12,955 bases of DNA from Candidatus Zhuqueibacterota bacterium (GTDB lineage: Bacteria; SM23-31; B21-G16): positions 1-12,955 of the forward strand of contig QNDJ01000013.1 in the NCBI GenBank assembly GCA_003644825.1. The letters are read 5' to 3'. The position numbers and the translations under genes are program-made. Shown here piece by piece: positions 1 to 5,844 of the stretch (its first letter is position 1; each line of letters opens with the position of its first letter). Below the pieces are notes generated by a model. The model saw only the letters and a program-made list of their open reading frames with translations. It was not told the DNA's origin and did not search any database.

Positions 1-60
1 CAACAATAGAGCTCTGTAGGAGCGGCATAGAAATATTAATTTGATCATAGATTAGTGTAA

Positions 61-79
61 CTCATGCTTCCAGCTTGAG
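61..79. repeat. Imperfect inverted repeat in copy 1
   Basis: CTCATGCT, a TCC spacer, then AGCTTGAG. One mismatch breaks an otherwise 8-bp stem. The same position in copy 2 (718-736) is perfect, so this arm carries a single substitution. Confidence 0.7.
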
Positions 80-178
80 ATTTAATTATCATAACCATAC
101 ATTTAAAAAGTACGCAAATTTTTTTAACACAAATTCGTTTAATTAGTGTAATTCGTTGTTTATATATTAACAGAATAT

Positions 179-205
179 CACTACCAGAATTAAATTCTGG
201 TAGTG
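179..205. repeat. Perfect 13-bp-arm palindrome in copy 1
   Basis: CACTACCAGAATT, one central A, then its exact reverse complement AATTCTGGTAGTG. It can form a long hairpin or cruciform. No T-run follows on either strand, so it is not a simple intrinsic terminator. The same palindrome recurs at 838-864, and a variant with paired base changes lies at 315-337. Confidence 0.85.
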
Positions 206-221
206 GATAAAACATTCTGGA

Positions 222-244
222 AGTCTCTGAAGAGACTGTTTTTT
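222..244 (+). terminator. Terminator-like stem-loop in repeat copy 1
   Basis: AGTCTC, loop TGAA, GAGACT, then G and six T residues at 239-244. Stem, tetraloop and T-tract fit a weak rho-independent terminator for plus-strand transcription. It is carried inside the repeat rather than placed after a gene, so it may insulate the repeat or simply travel with it. Confidence 0.5.
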
Positions 245-279
245 AGTTTCAGCAATATAAAGTTATAATCCTTTTAAAA

Positions 280-297
280 AAGTCATTTTAATGACTT
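280..297. repeat. Short inverted repeat
   Basis: AAGTCAT, a TTTA loop, then ATGACTT: a 7-bp stem between the two long repeat copies. No further copy was noticed. Confidence 0.5.
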
Positions 298-314
298 ACC
301 AGTGGACTATTCCA

Positions 315-337
315 GCACCAGAATTAGATTCTGGTGC
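315..337. repeat. Palindrome related to the long-repeat hairpin
   Basis: GCACCAGAAT, spacer TAG, ATTCTGGTGC: a perfect 10-bp stem. It shares the ACCAGAAT/ATTCTGGT core with the palindromes at 179-205 and 838-864, but the outer pairs differ on both arms in a compensating way (CTACC/GGTAG there, GCACC/GGTGC here). This suggests the pairing itself is maintained. Confidence 0.8.
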
Positions 338-409
338 GGAAAAAAAAAGGAATTAAATAACATTTCTGTAGTTCAAGAATCCCTATCCGAGCTTTTAAAA
401 CAACATTCC

Positions 410-422
410 GCTCCTACGGAAC
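410..422 (-). repeat. Mini-hairpin module, minus orientation
   Basis: On the minus strand this reads GTTCC, GTA, GGAGC, followed by a GGAATGTTG tail. It belongs to the same small module family as 445-471 and 617-652, inverted relative to the latter. The tail is degenerate compared with the TTTGTAG tails. Confidence 0.55.
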
Positions 423-444
423 TCAATATTTTTTTATCTCTTAT

Positions 445-471
445 CTACAAACATATCGCTCCTGACGGAGC
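445..471 (-). repeat. Mini-hairpin module with TTTGTAG tail, minus orientation
   Basis: Minus strand: GCTCC, loop GTCA, GGAGC, then the tail GATATGTTTGTAG. The hairpin is perfect (458-471 on the plus strand) and the tail nearly matches the tails at 630-642 and 959-971. A plausible dispersed REP-like unit. Confidence 0.7.
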
Positions 472-616
472 TCTTTAATAAAGCTTAATATGTAATTGTA
501 AGCCTTTACAGGCAAAGAAATCTATAACCTCAACCAAACGGTCAAGAGTGATGAAAAGAATGGAATAATTTCTTTGAGGTAAAATATAAAAAATGAAAAT
601 ATATTTTTCTATTCAA

Positions 617-652
617 GCCCTGTAAGGGCGAAATGTTTGTAGCAAAAAATAG
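617..652 (+). repeat. Mini-hairpin module with TTTGTAG tail, plus orientation
   Basis: GCCCT, loop GTA, AGGGC, then GAAATGTTTGTAGCAAAAAA. The stem sequence differs from 458-471 but the architecture and tail are the same, so the hairpin varies while its flank is kept. It directly abuts the second long repeat copy. Confidence 0.7.
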
Positions 653-717
653 TAAACAATAATAGAGCTCCGTAGGAACTGCATAAGAAATATTAATTTG
701 ATTATAGATTAGTGTAA

Positions 718-736
718 CTCAAGCTTCCAGCTTGAG
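718..736. repeat. Perfect inverted repeat in copy 2
   Basis: CTCAAGCT, spacer TCC, AGCTTGAG: a perfect 8-bp stem with a 3-nt loop. Counterpart of the one-mismatch version at 61-79. Confidence 0.75.
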
Positions 737-837
737 ATTTAATTATCAGAACCATACATTTAAAAAGTACGCAAATTTTTTTTAAAATAAAATTCGTTTA
801 ATCCGTGTAATTCGTTGTTTATATATTACCAGAATAA

Positions 838-864
838 CACTACCAGAATTAAATTCTGGTAGTG
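838..864. repeat. Perfect 13-bp-arm palindrome in copy 2
   Basis: Identical to the palindrome at 179-205 (CACTACCAGAATT, A, AATTCTGGTAGTG). It lies about 125 bp downstream of the pilQ stop codon on the minus strand, where it could also protect the 3' end of the pilus transcript; that role is inferred. Confidence 0.85.
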
Positions 865-880
865 GATTAAAGGATATGGA

Positions 881-902
881 AGTCTCTGAAGAGACTGTTT
901 TT
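881..902 (+). terminator. Terminator-like stem-loop in repeat copy 2
   Basis: AGTCTC, TGAA, GAGACT, then G and five T residues. Same element as 222-244, oriented for plus-strand transcription, i.e. toward the 3' end of the pilus operon. It would stop transcripts approaching the operon end from the left. Confidence 0.45.
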
Positions 903-945
903 ATATACAATTAGAGAAATATGAGAAATTAGTTGTTCCATTACA

Positions 946-980
946 ACCCCGCAGGGGTGTAATATTTGTAGCAAAAATAG
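946..980 (+). repeat. Mini-hairpin module abutting the pilQ stop codon
   Basis: ACCCC, loop GCA, GGGGT, followed by GTAATATTTGTAGCAAAAAT. The stem is a perfect 5 bp and the tail matches 630-651. It ends 9 nt from the pilQ stop codon, so on the minus strand it is the first structure in the pilus mRNA 3' region. No clear T-tract follows on the minus strand, so calling it the operon terminator is uncertain. Confidence 0.65.
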
Positions 981-989
981 TTAAAGATA

Positions 990-2159
990 TTAATTATCCC
1001 CCTTATTTTTCGCTCTTAGCCTCATTTCTTTTAATTTTTCTTTAATAACATCTCTTTCAAACCCAGATTTTCTAAAAGCACGAGAATGAACATCTGGAAG
1101 AATTTCAGCCTTCAAGGATATAACAAGCTCTTTTTCAGAAGTACTTTTACTGTTGTAACCTGTAAGATACCTGATACCAAGAACCCACCAGGGAAGGTCT
1201 TTCAATCCTGGAATTCCCTTTCTTTCGATTGAATTCTCAGTTGAATAAAGACCAGCAATAGCTGTTTCTTCTCCACTGCTTAAAAGAAGAGAAGTTTTAG
1301 CCATTATTTTGTTAACAACAGTGCTAATTGCTCCAGGAGTTACCGAACTTTTCTCCGCTTTTACATTCAGATGAACAAACTCAAAGTCATCCTCCTTAAT
1401 TACTGTTGGAGTAACGGTTAAAATTATTCCGGAACTGACAAAGTTATCGGTTACATTTCCTGCAAAATCTCTCTGCTTAATAGAAAAATCCTGCCCGACC
1501 TGGACTTTGCCTTCTTTTCCATCAAGAACAGTAATCTGGGGCGTGGCAATTATTTTACCAATGTTTTCGGTCTCAAACATCTTTAAAAGCGTAGAAATCT
1601 CCATCTTTCCTGTGGCTTTTGATACCTGAAAATTGAAAATATCCTCCGGTAAAGCACCACCTACAACATTCTGCTGAAAAGAACTGGATATATCACCTTT
1701 CATCTTAAAAAAATTCCAGTTAATCCCTCTTTCCCTCATTTTTTTTCTGTCAGCGTCAAAAAAAACAGCAGATATTTTTACCTCTCTTGAGCTCGAAGTA
1801 TAAATCTCCTCTGGCGATTCTTCTTTCTTCTTCTTTCTTTCTTCAGATATAATCAGGATATAGTTACTGTATTCTTCATACCTGAGATTATTAACAATTG
1901 TAATAAGTTCAAGAGCTTTTCTCCATTCCAGGTTCTCAATATTAACATTTATTGGAGATGTTCTTTTCATAGGGTCTATTATTAGTTTTCCTTCGAGCCT
2001 TCCACTAACTTCACTTAGAGCCTGTATAGCAATATTAAAAGGTGTTCTGCTGTCAAGAGAAATTTTACCCTCTGGCGAAACATATTCAGATGGTATTCTT
2101 TCCTGAGAATACCCATTATTAAATAAAAAAACAATCAGAAAAATTGTAAAATACCTCAT
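990..2159 (-). CDS. pilQ: Short PilQ-like outer-membrane secretin
   Basis: Outer-membrane channel of the pilus, expected to form a multimeric gate through which the fibre passes. I start it at the ATG at 2159 (389 aa): this gives a proper signal peptide (residues 1-19, ending GYSQ) and a ribosome-binding site AGGTGAT directly upstream. A TTG farther upstream would bury the signal peptide. Residues about 33-105 resemble the STN/N0 domain. About 125-355 is the secretin core, with TPQITVLDGKEGKVQVGQ (206-223) and the hallmark IPGLKDLPWW (316-325). A basic, charged tail follows. Typical PilQ is around 700 aa with AMIN and N1 domains; these are missing here. Last gene of the operon, 4 nt after the PilO-PilP stop. 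GspD is the alternative family name, but the pilus operon favours PilQ. Confidence 0.88.
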   Translation of the reverse strand: MRYFTIFLIVFLFNNGYSQERIPSEYVSPEGKISLDSRTPFNIAIQALSEVSGRLEGKLIIDPMKRTSPINVNIENLEWRKALELITIVNNLRYEEYSNYILIISEERKKKKEESPEEIYTSSSREVKISAVFFDADRKKMRERGINWNFFKMKGDISSSFQQNVVGGALPEDIFNFQVSKATGKMEISTLLKMFETENIGKIIATPQITVLDGKEGKVQVGQDFSIKQRDFAGNVTDNFVSSGIILTVTPTVIKEDDFEFVHLNVKAEKSSVTPGAISTVVNKIMAKTSLLLSSGEETAIAGLYSTENSIERKGIPGLKDLPWWVLGIRYLTGYNSKSTSEKELVISLKAEILPDVHSRAFRKSGFERDVIKEKLKEMRLRAKNKGDN

Positions 2160-2162
2160 TTC

Positions 2163-2169
2163 ATCACCT
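2163..2169 (-). promoter_or_regulatory. Ribosome-binding site fixing the secretin start
   Basis: Reads AGGTGAT on the minus strand, 3 nt before the ATG at 2159 (5 nt counted from AGGTG). It overlaps the TGA stop of the upstream gene, pointing to translational coupling and to this ATG rather than the TTG at 2183. Confidence 0.7.
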
Positions 2170-3045
2170 GTAATTAAATTCAATTTCTAAAAATCTCTTT
2201 TCTATGATTCCCCCGATATTCAACAGGAATTCTGCTCTATTCTTTTGATGGTCTATTGCAGTTAACCTTCCAAGATACACTTTATCACCCAGATTAAGCA
2301 TCTTTAACTCACCGTTTTCATTTTTCAGGAAAATTTTATTACCGCTTATCCCTATCAGCTTAACTTTATCAATTTCAACGAGCTTCTCAGTATTTGGTGG
2401 CAATGTCTTTCTTATCAGTGGTCTAAAAGGATTAAAAACAAAATATTTATACTGCCCCGCATAATTATAACTTACTCTATTTTTACCAGCAATTTCTGAA
2501 TAAAAAGTTTCTATAACCATATCAAATTTCACAAGATACTTTATTTTTCCACTTTCGGGTCGAACATCCTCCTTATTATTTATGGATAATGATTTTATCC
2601 TTATAAGAACAGGAAAATTTTCAAGCTTCCATATAAAACTCCTCAACCTCCTGAAATCTCCAGAACCATATAAAATATATGTACATATTCCAACATCTCC
2701 TTCTTCTTTAGCACCAAGATAATCTATATTAATAGATATAAAACTATCCTTCGTTGAAGCGAGAACATTTAATAACCTGAAGATTAATACCGAATTTTCT
2801 TTTTCCAAAATATATTTTTTCCTTACAAGCCAGGCTTCCCTTAATTTTTTCAGGTTTTCTTCAACATTACTTCTTGTTGCAGTTATTTTCCTTGCTTTAA
2901 TAAGTTCATTTTCTTTAATTTTTTGAATCTTGACAAGGTTACGAATTTTCTTTGTTTCCCCGAAATAGAGAGATAAAAAACCACCCATTGACACTATAAT
3001 TAGAAGAATCAGAAAAATCATTGAATTTCTTTTACCATAACTCAT
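2164..3045 (-). CDS. pilOP: PilO-PilP fusion, pilus alignment subcomplex
   Basis: Inner-membrane/periplasmic alignment protein linking the platform to the secretin. I start at the ATG at 3045 (293 aa), with AGGGAG 5 nt upstream; a GTG at 3066 has no such support. Residues 9-28 form one membrane segment, about 30-80 is charged and probably coiled coil, and about 85-183 has the PilO-like pattern (ENFPVLIRIKSLSI near 142-155). After a linker, NPFRPL (205-210) and VKLIGISGNKIFLKNENG (228-245), then LNLGDKVYLGRLTAI, match the PilP beta domain, which normally contacts the secretin N0 domain. PilP is usually a separate lipoprotein; here it has no lipobox and is tethered by the PilO anchor. It lies between pilMN and pilQ, where pilO and pilP normally are. 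Domain calls are by pattern recognition. Confidence 0.75.
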   Translation of the reverse strand: MSYGKRNSMIFLILLIIVSMGGFLSLYFGETKKIRNLVKIQKIKENELIKARKITATRSNVEENLKKLREAWLVRKKYILEKENSVLIFRLLNVLASTKDSFISINIDYLGAKEEGDVGICTYILYGSGDFRRLRSFIWKLENFPVLIRIKSLSINNKEDVRPESGKIKYLVKFDMVIETFYSEIAGKNRVSYNYAGQYKYFVFNPFRPLIRKTLPPNTEKLVEIDKVKLIGISGNKIFLKNENGELKMLNLGDKVYLGRLTAIDHQKNRAEFLLNIGGIIEKRFLEIEFNYR

Positions 3046-3062
3046 TTTTACTCCCTTAAAAA

Positions 3063-4592
3063 TCACCTGTGTTTAGCAAAAATCTCAAACTCATAAATTT
3101 TTAACTTCCTTATTTTATTTTCTTTTACATTTTTTATCTGGGTCAGCGAATCCTTTTGAGCAAGAAGATTTATTCTATTTCTATAAAGAGACTTACCCTC
3201 AATAGAATAATTCTTACTGTTACCCTGAAACTTTTCTATCCATAAAGAATTCAGAACCTGAATATTTCTGGAATAGTTTTCAAGAATATCACTGTACTTT
3301 ATAGAACTATTCTCAAGACTATCAAGAATTGAATTTTTCTTTTCCAGTAATTTAATTTCTCTGACCATATTATTAACGTAGTCAACAATCTGGTTTTCAA
3401 ACTCAATTTCGCTTTGCAGGCTGTTGATATTTGTTTCCAGATTTCTGATAGTCATATTTGCATCAACTTTCTTTTTTAATATGAAAAGACTCATTAGCAT
3501 AAGAAATAAAAGCAGCAGATATCCATGCCACTCTATCCTGAGTGCGTTCTGTTTTCTCCTGATTCTTTCCGGTAGAAAATTAATTTTGAAGAACTCTCTG
3601 TTTTCAGGCTCCAGTATTTTCCATGCAATAGAGATTGGAATAGCATAACTCGATATTAAAAACCTCTTATCCTGGTCAACTGCCGATTGGTCTAAAATTT
3701 CAGGTTCCAGATAATTAATAACAACAGAATCACCAAATTTCTCTTCAAGATATTTTTTAAGCTCAATGTTAATGGACTCTCCAGCGAGTAAAATCGTATT
3801 AACACCCGAAATACCCCATTCATCAAGCCCTAAAAGGATTTTACTGTAAATAGTATCTTTGATAGAAGAATCATTCACACCTTCATTTATTACATCTCCG
3901 AGATGGAACAACTCGCCACCTTTTATAAAAATTATCCGGGCAAAATCATTACCAACATAAATTATTATCCCGGTTTCATCTTCCTGGAATCTGTAACATC
4001 TTCTCGCATAACCAATTAAAGCAAGCTCATTTACTTCAATAAGGCTTATTTTAATCTTTCCTGAAACGTAACTATTGATCTCCTCTAATTGTTCAAGGAT
4101 ATAATTATTTCCTTTGCAGTATATTCCAAGATATGAACCATCATACTTCCTTATACACTCAAAACAATCTTCTTCAATTGGTTCTTTCTGGTTAGAATTT
4201 ACTTCTCTGAGGAAATTATATTTTATTTTTTTCTTTTTAATGTTCTTAAACTTTCCGTTCTGTATGAAATAGACGTTTGACTCCGGAATATTTACCCCGA
4301 ATCTTCCTTTTTTTACAGGCAAATGATTTATAGAATCCAGTATAATGGAAAGATTTGTGGGTTTTTCAAGTTCTGTAATTTCCTGAAAACCAGAATCATC
4401 CATAGATTGTGCATCTCCAAAAATTTCTTTGCTCTGGTCTAAATTTTCCGATGTTTTTTCCTCCTCAACCTCAACTCTTGAAATAAGCTTTGAAGTAAAT
4501 ACGTCTTTAATAAATATTTTTCCTTTTCTTTTTACAAGATGAGCAACTTTTAAATCCAATCCATCAATAAAAATTCCAAATGAATGCTTCAT
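3063..4592 (-). CDS. pilMN: PilM-PilN fusion, pilus alignment subcomplex
   Basis: A 509-aa protein joining two normally separate components. Residues 1-330 resemble PilM, the cytoplasmic actin-like protein (FGIFIDGLDLKVAHL at 5-19, ILLAGESINI at 267-276). The motif INFLPERIRRK (337-347) matches the conserved N-terminal INLLP peptide of PilN that docks into PilM. It is followed by a membrane segment (357-372), a coiled coil (about 375-430) and a PilN-like periplasmic domain (LNSLWIEKFQ at 447-456, YSIEGKSLY at 462-470). GspL of type II secretion has the same overall architecture, so GspL-like is the alternative name. The usual nucleotide-contact aspartates of PilM look absent. The start ATG has AGAGGA 9 nt upstream, lying at the end of pilT; the stop is 17 nt from the next start. 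Confidence 0.78.
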   Translation of the reverse strand: MKHSFGIFIDGLDLKVAHLVKRKGKIFIKDVFTSKLISRVEVEEEKTSENLDQSKEIFGDAQSMDDSGFQEITELEKPTNLSIILDSINHLPVKKGRFGVNIPESNVYFIQNGKFKNIKKKKIKYNFLREVNSNQKEPIEEDCFECIRKYDGSYLGIYCKGNNYILEQLEEINSYVSGKIKISLIEVNELALIGYARRCYRFQEDETGIIIYVGNDFARIIFIKGGELFHLGDVINEGVNDSSIKDTIYSKILLGLDEWGISGVNTILLAGESINIELKKYLEEKFGDSVVINYLEPEILDQSAVDQDKRFLISSYAIPISIAWKILEPENREFFKINFLPERIRRKQNALRIEWHGYLLLLFLMLMSLFILKKKVDANMTIRNLETNINSLQSEIEFENQIVDYVNNMVREIKLLEKKNSILDSLENSSIKYSDILENYSRNIQVLNSLWIEKFQGNSKNYSIEGKSLYRNRINLLAQKDSLTQIKNVKENKIRKLKIYEFEIFAKHR

Positions 4593-4595
4593 AAT

Positions 4596-5834
4596 TTATA
4601 TTCCTCTCAAAAGTTCTAAAATTCTATTTTTGTTATTTGCATAGTTTACAGCATTTTCTTTACTTATTTTTCTCTCTTTATATAACCTCAATAAATCCTG
4701 TTCCATAGTAATCATTCCCAATCTTCCAGATTCATTAATCATCTGATAAATTTCCCCGGTATTATTATTTTTAATTGCAGCTTTCACTGATGGTGTAGTT
4801 AGAAGAATTTCTTTAGCAAGAACCCTTTTTCCGGATAAATCTGGAACTAACTTTTGAGATACAACACACGTAAGAACATCTGCCAGTCGATTTCTTACTC
4901 TTTCCTGTTCTATTGGTGGGCATTCACCAATTATCCTGTCGATACTTTCCACTGCTGAAGCAGTATGCAATGTTGAAAATACTTTATGCCCACTATCAGT
5001 AATTTCAAGAACGGCCATTATAGTTTCAGGGTCTCGCATTTCGCCGACCACAATTATGTCTGGGTCCTGTCGTAATGACTGGATGACCCCCTCCTTAAAT
5101 GAAAGAACATCTCTTCCAACCTCTCGATGCCTGATTATACTCTTAAATGGTTTATGAACAGTTTCTATTGGAGAACCGATAATGGTTATATGGGCATTAA
5201 CTGTATGGTTATTAGCGCTTATTATACTATCCAGGGTGGAACTTTTCCCCGAACCGGTAATTCCGGTAACGAGAATGAGACCCTGCTTCACATAATTAAG
5301 ACTCATAACTTTGAGAACATTAGGATGAAATCCCAGCTCTTTTATTGGTCTGATTTTATTGGAAATATATCTCATATTTAAACATAAGTGGTCAAGGTCA
5401 AAATAAAGGTCTGCTCTGAATCTTTCTGCATCTTCAAGAATCTGGTAAGAAAAATCAAGATTCCTGTTAGAATAAAGATAATCCCTCTGTTTTTCCGTAA
5501 GTATACTCTGGCAAAGAACATCAGTTTCTGTTAAAGTAAACTCTCCAAATTCCATCTCGGGTTTTTTCTCCCCATATATTCTATACCATACCTTTCCATT
5601 ACAACCCCTACCGCCAATATCTATATCAGAAGCCTCTTTCTCTTTCATAAAAAGCAAGAAAGTATCAAATAATCTTTTTAAAAACATCCTTTCTTCTGGA
5701 GTAATTTTTTTCAAGCTATTCCCTATAAATACCTGTCTGTCTAATCCAATCAGGTTTTCCGGTACCTGTTCAGCAATGTTTTTTAAAATCTTTCTCGGAA
5801 AAGAAATATTTTTATGGTTAACAATATTTAACAT
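4596..5834 (-). CDS. pilT: PilT-like pilus retraction ATPase
   Basis: Cytoplasmic hexameric ATPase of the PilT/VirB11 class, expected to depolymerise the pilus. The 412 residues include an N-terminal PAS-like region with SDIDIGG (69-75), Walker A GITGSGKSS (191-199), Walker B in RQDPDIIVVGEMRD (255-268), the His box STLHT (287-291) and a PilT-type C-terminus (GMITMEQDLLRLY, 373-385). It is PilT rather than PilB because it lacks the MshEN domain and the four zinc-binding cysteines, and because GEMRD and VFSTLHTASAVESIDRII are PilT-like. Odd point: the Asp box, normally TIEDPIE, reads TIIGSPIE (217-224), losing both acidic residues. The N-terminus is about 40-50 residues longer than usual PilT (about 350 aa). 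AGAGG lies 6 nt before the ATG. Its place between minor pilins and the alignment genes supports type IV pili over type II secretion. Confidence 0.9.
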   Translation of the reverse strand: MLNIVNHKNISFPRKILKNIAEQVPENLIGLDRQVFIGNSLKKITPEERMFLKRLFDTFLLFMKEKEASDIDIGGRGCNGKVWYRIYGEKKPEMEFGEFTLTETDVLCQSILTEKQRDYLYSNRNLDFSYQILEDAERFRADLYFDLDHLCLNMRYISNKIRPIKELGFHPNVLKVMSLNYVKQGLILVTGITGSGKSSTLDSIISANNHTVNAHITIIGSPIETVHKPFKSIIRHREVGRDVLSFKEGVIQSLRQDPDIIVVGEMRDPETIMAVLEITDSGHKVFSTLHTASAVESIDRIIGECPPIEQERVRNRLADVLTCVVSQKLVPDLSGKRVLAKEILLTTPSVKAAIKNNNTGEIYQMINESGRLGMITMEQDLLRLYKERKISKENAVNYANNKNRILELLRGI

Positions 5835-5844
5835 TATAAAACCT

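Larger units (their letters stand above)
1..243 (+). repeat. Long direct repeat, copy 1 (possibly cut by window edge)
   Basis: This segment matches 657-902 along its whole length with point differences and a few single-base indels; I estimate about 90% identity by eye. In order it holds a GCTC/GAGC mini-hairpin (11-23), an imperfect inverted repeat (61-79), a 9-bp period tandem (132-158), a perfect 13-bp-arm palindrome (179-205) and a terminator-like stem-loop (222-244). The match begins at base 1, so the copy may continue upstream of the window. I do not recognise a named element. Confidence 0.85.
657..902 (+). repeat. Long direct repeat, copy 2
   Basis: Second copy of the ~245-bp element in the same orientation as copy 1, starting just after a small hairpin module (617-652). 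It keeps all internal substructures: mini-hairpin 667-679, perfect inverted repeat 718-736, 9-bp period tandem 791-817, long palindrome 838-864 and terminator-like stem-loop 881-902. The long palindrome is identical in both copies while loose sequence between hairpins differs, so the paired parts look better conserved than the rest. Similarity fades after about 902. Confidence 0.85.
1..989. other. Gene-free, repeat-rich intergenic region
   Basis: I see no supportable coding sequence here; frames are short and interrupted on both strands. The stretch consists of two long direct repeat copies, at least three families of hairpins and AT-rich filler (about 520-610 shows nothing recognisable). It lies downstream of the pilus operon, whose last stop codon is at 990-992. 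There is no transposase, no CRISPR-like regular spacing and no tRNA. The region is best read as an accumulation site for dispersed, probably non-autonomous palindromic repeats. It extends past the left edge, so a neighbouring gene on that side cannot be seen. Confidence 0.8.

Noticed and set aside
1-989. CRISPR array
   Set aside because: Repeats are two long copies and irregular hairpins in both orientations, without constant short repeats or uniform spacers, and no cas gene is near.
1-989. Integron attC sites or an insertion sequence
   Set aside because: No attC core (RYYYAAC/GTTRRRY pairs around cassettes), no transposase or integrase frame and no terminal inverted repeats bounding the long copies.
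2160-2183. Upstream TTG start for the secretin gene
   Set aside because: It would place eight polar residues before a clear signal peptide and has no ribosome-binding site, while ATG 2159 has AGGTGAT just upstream.
3046-3066. GTG start for the PilO-PilP fusion
   Set aside because: ATG 3045 has AGGGAG at ideal spacing and gives a normal inner-membrane protein N-terminus; the GTG overlaps the previous stop and lacks support.
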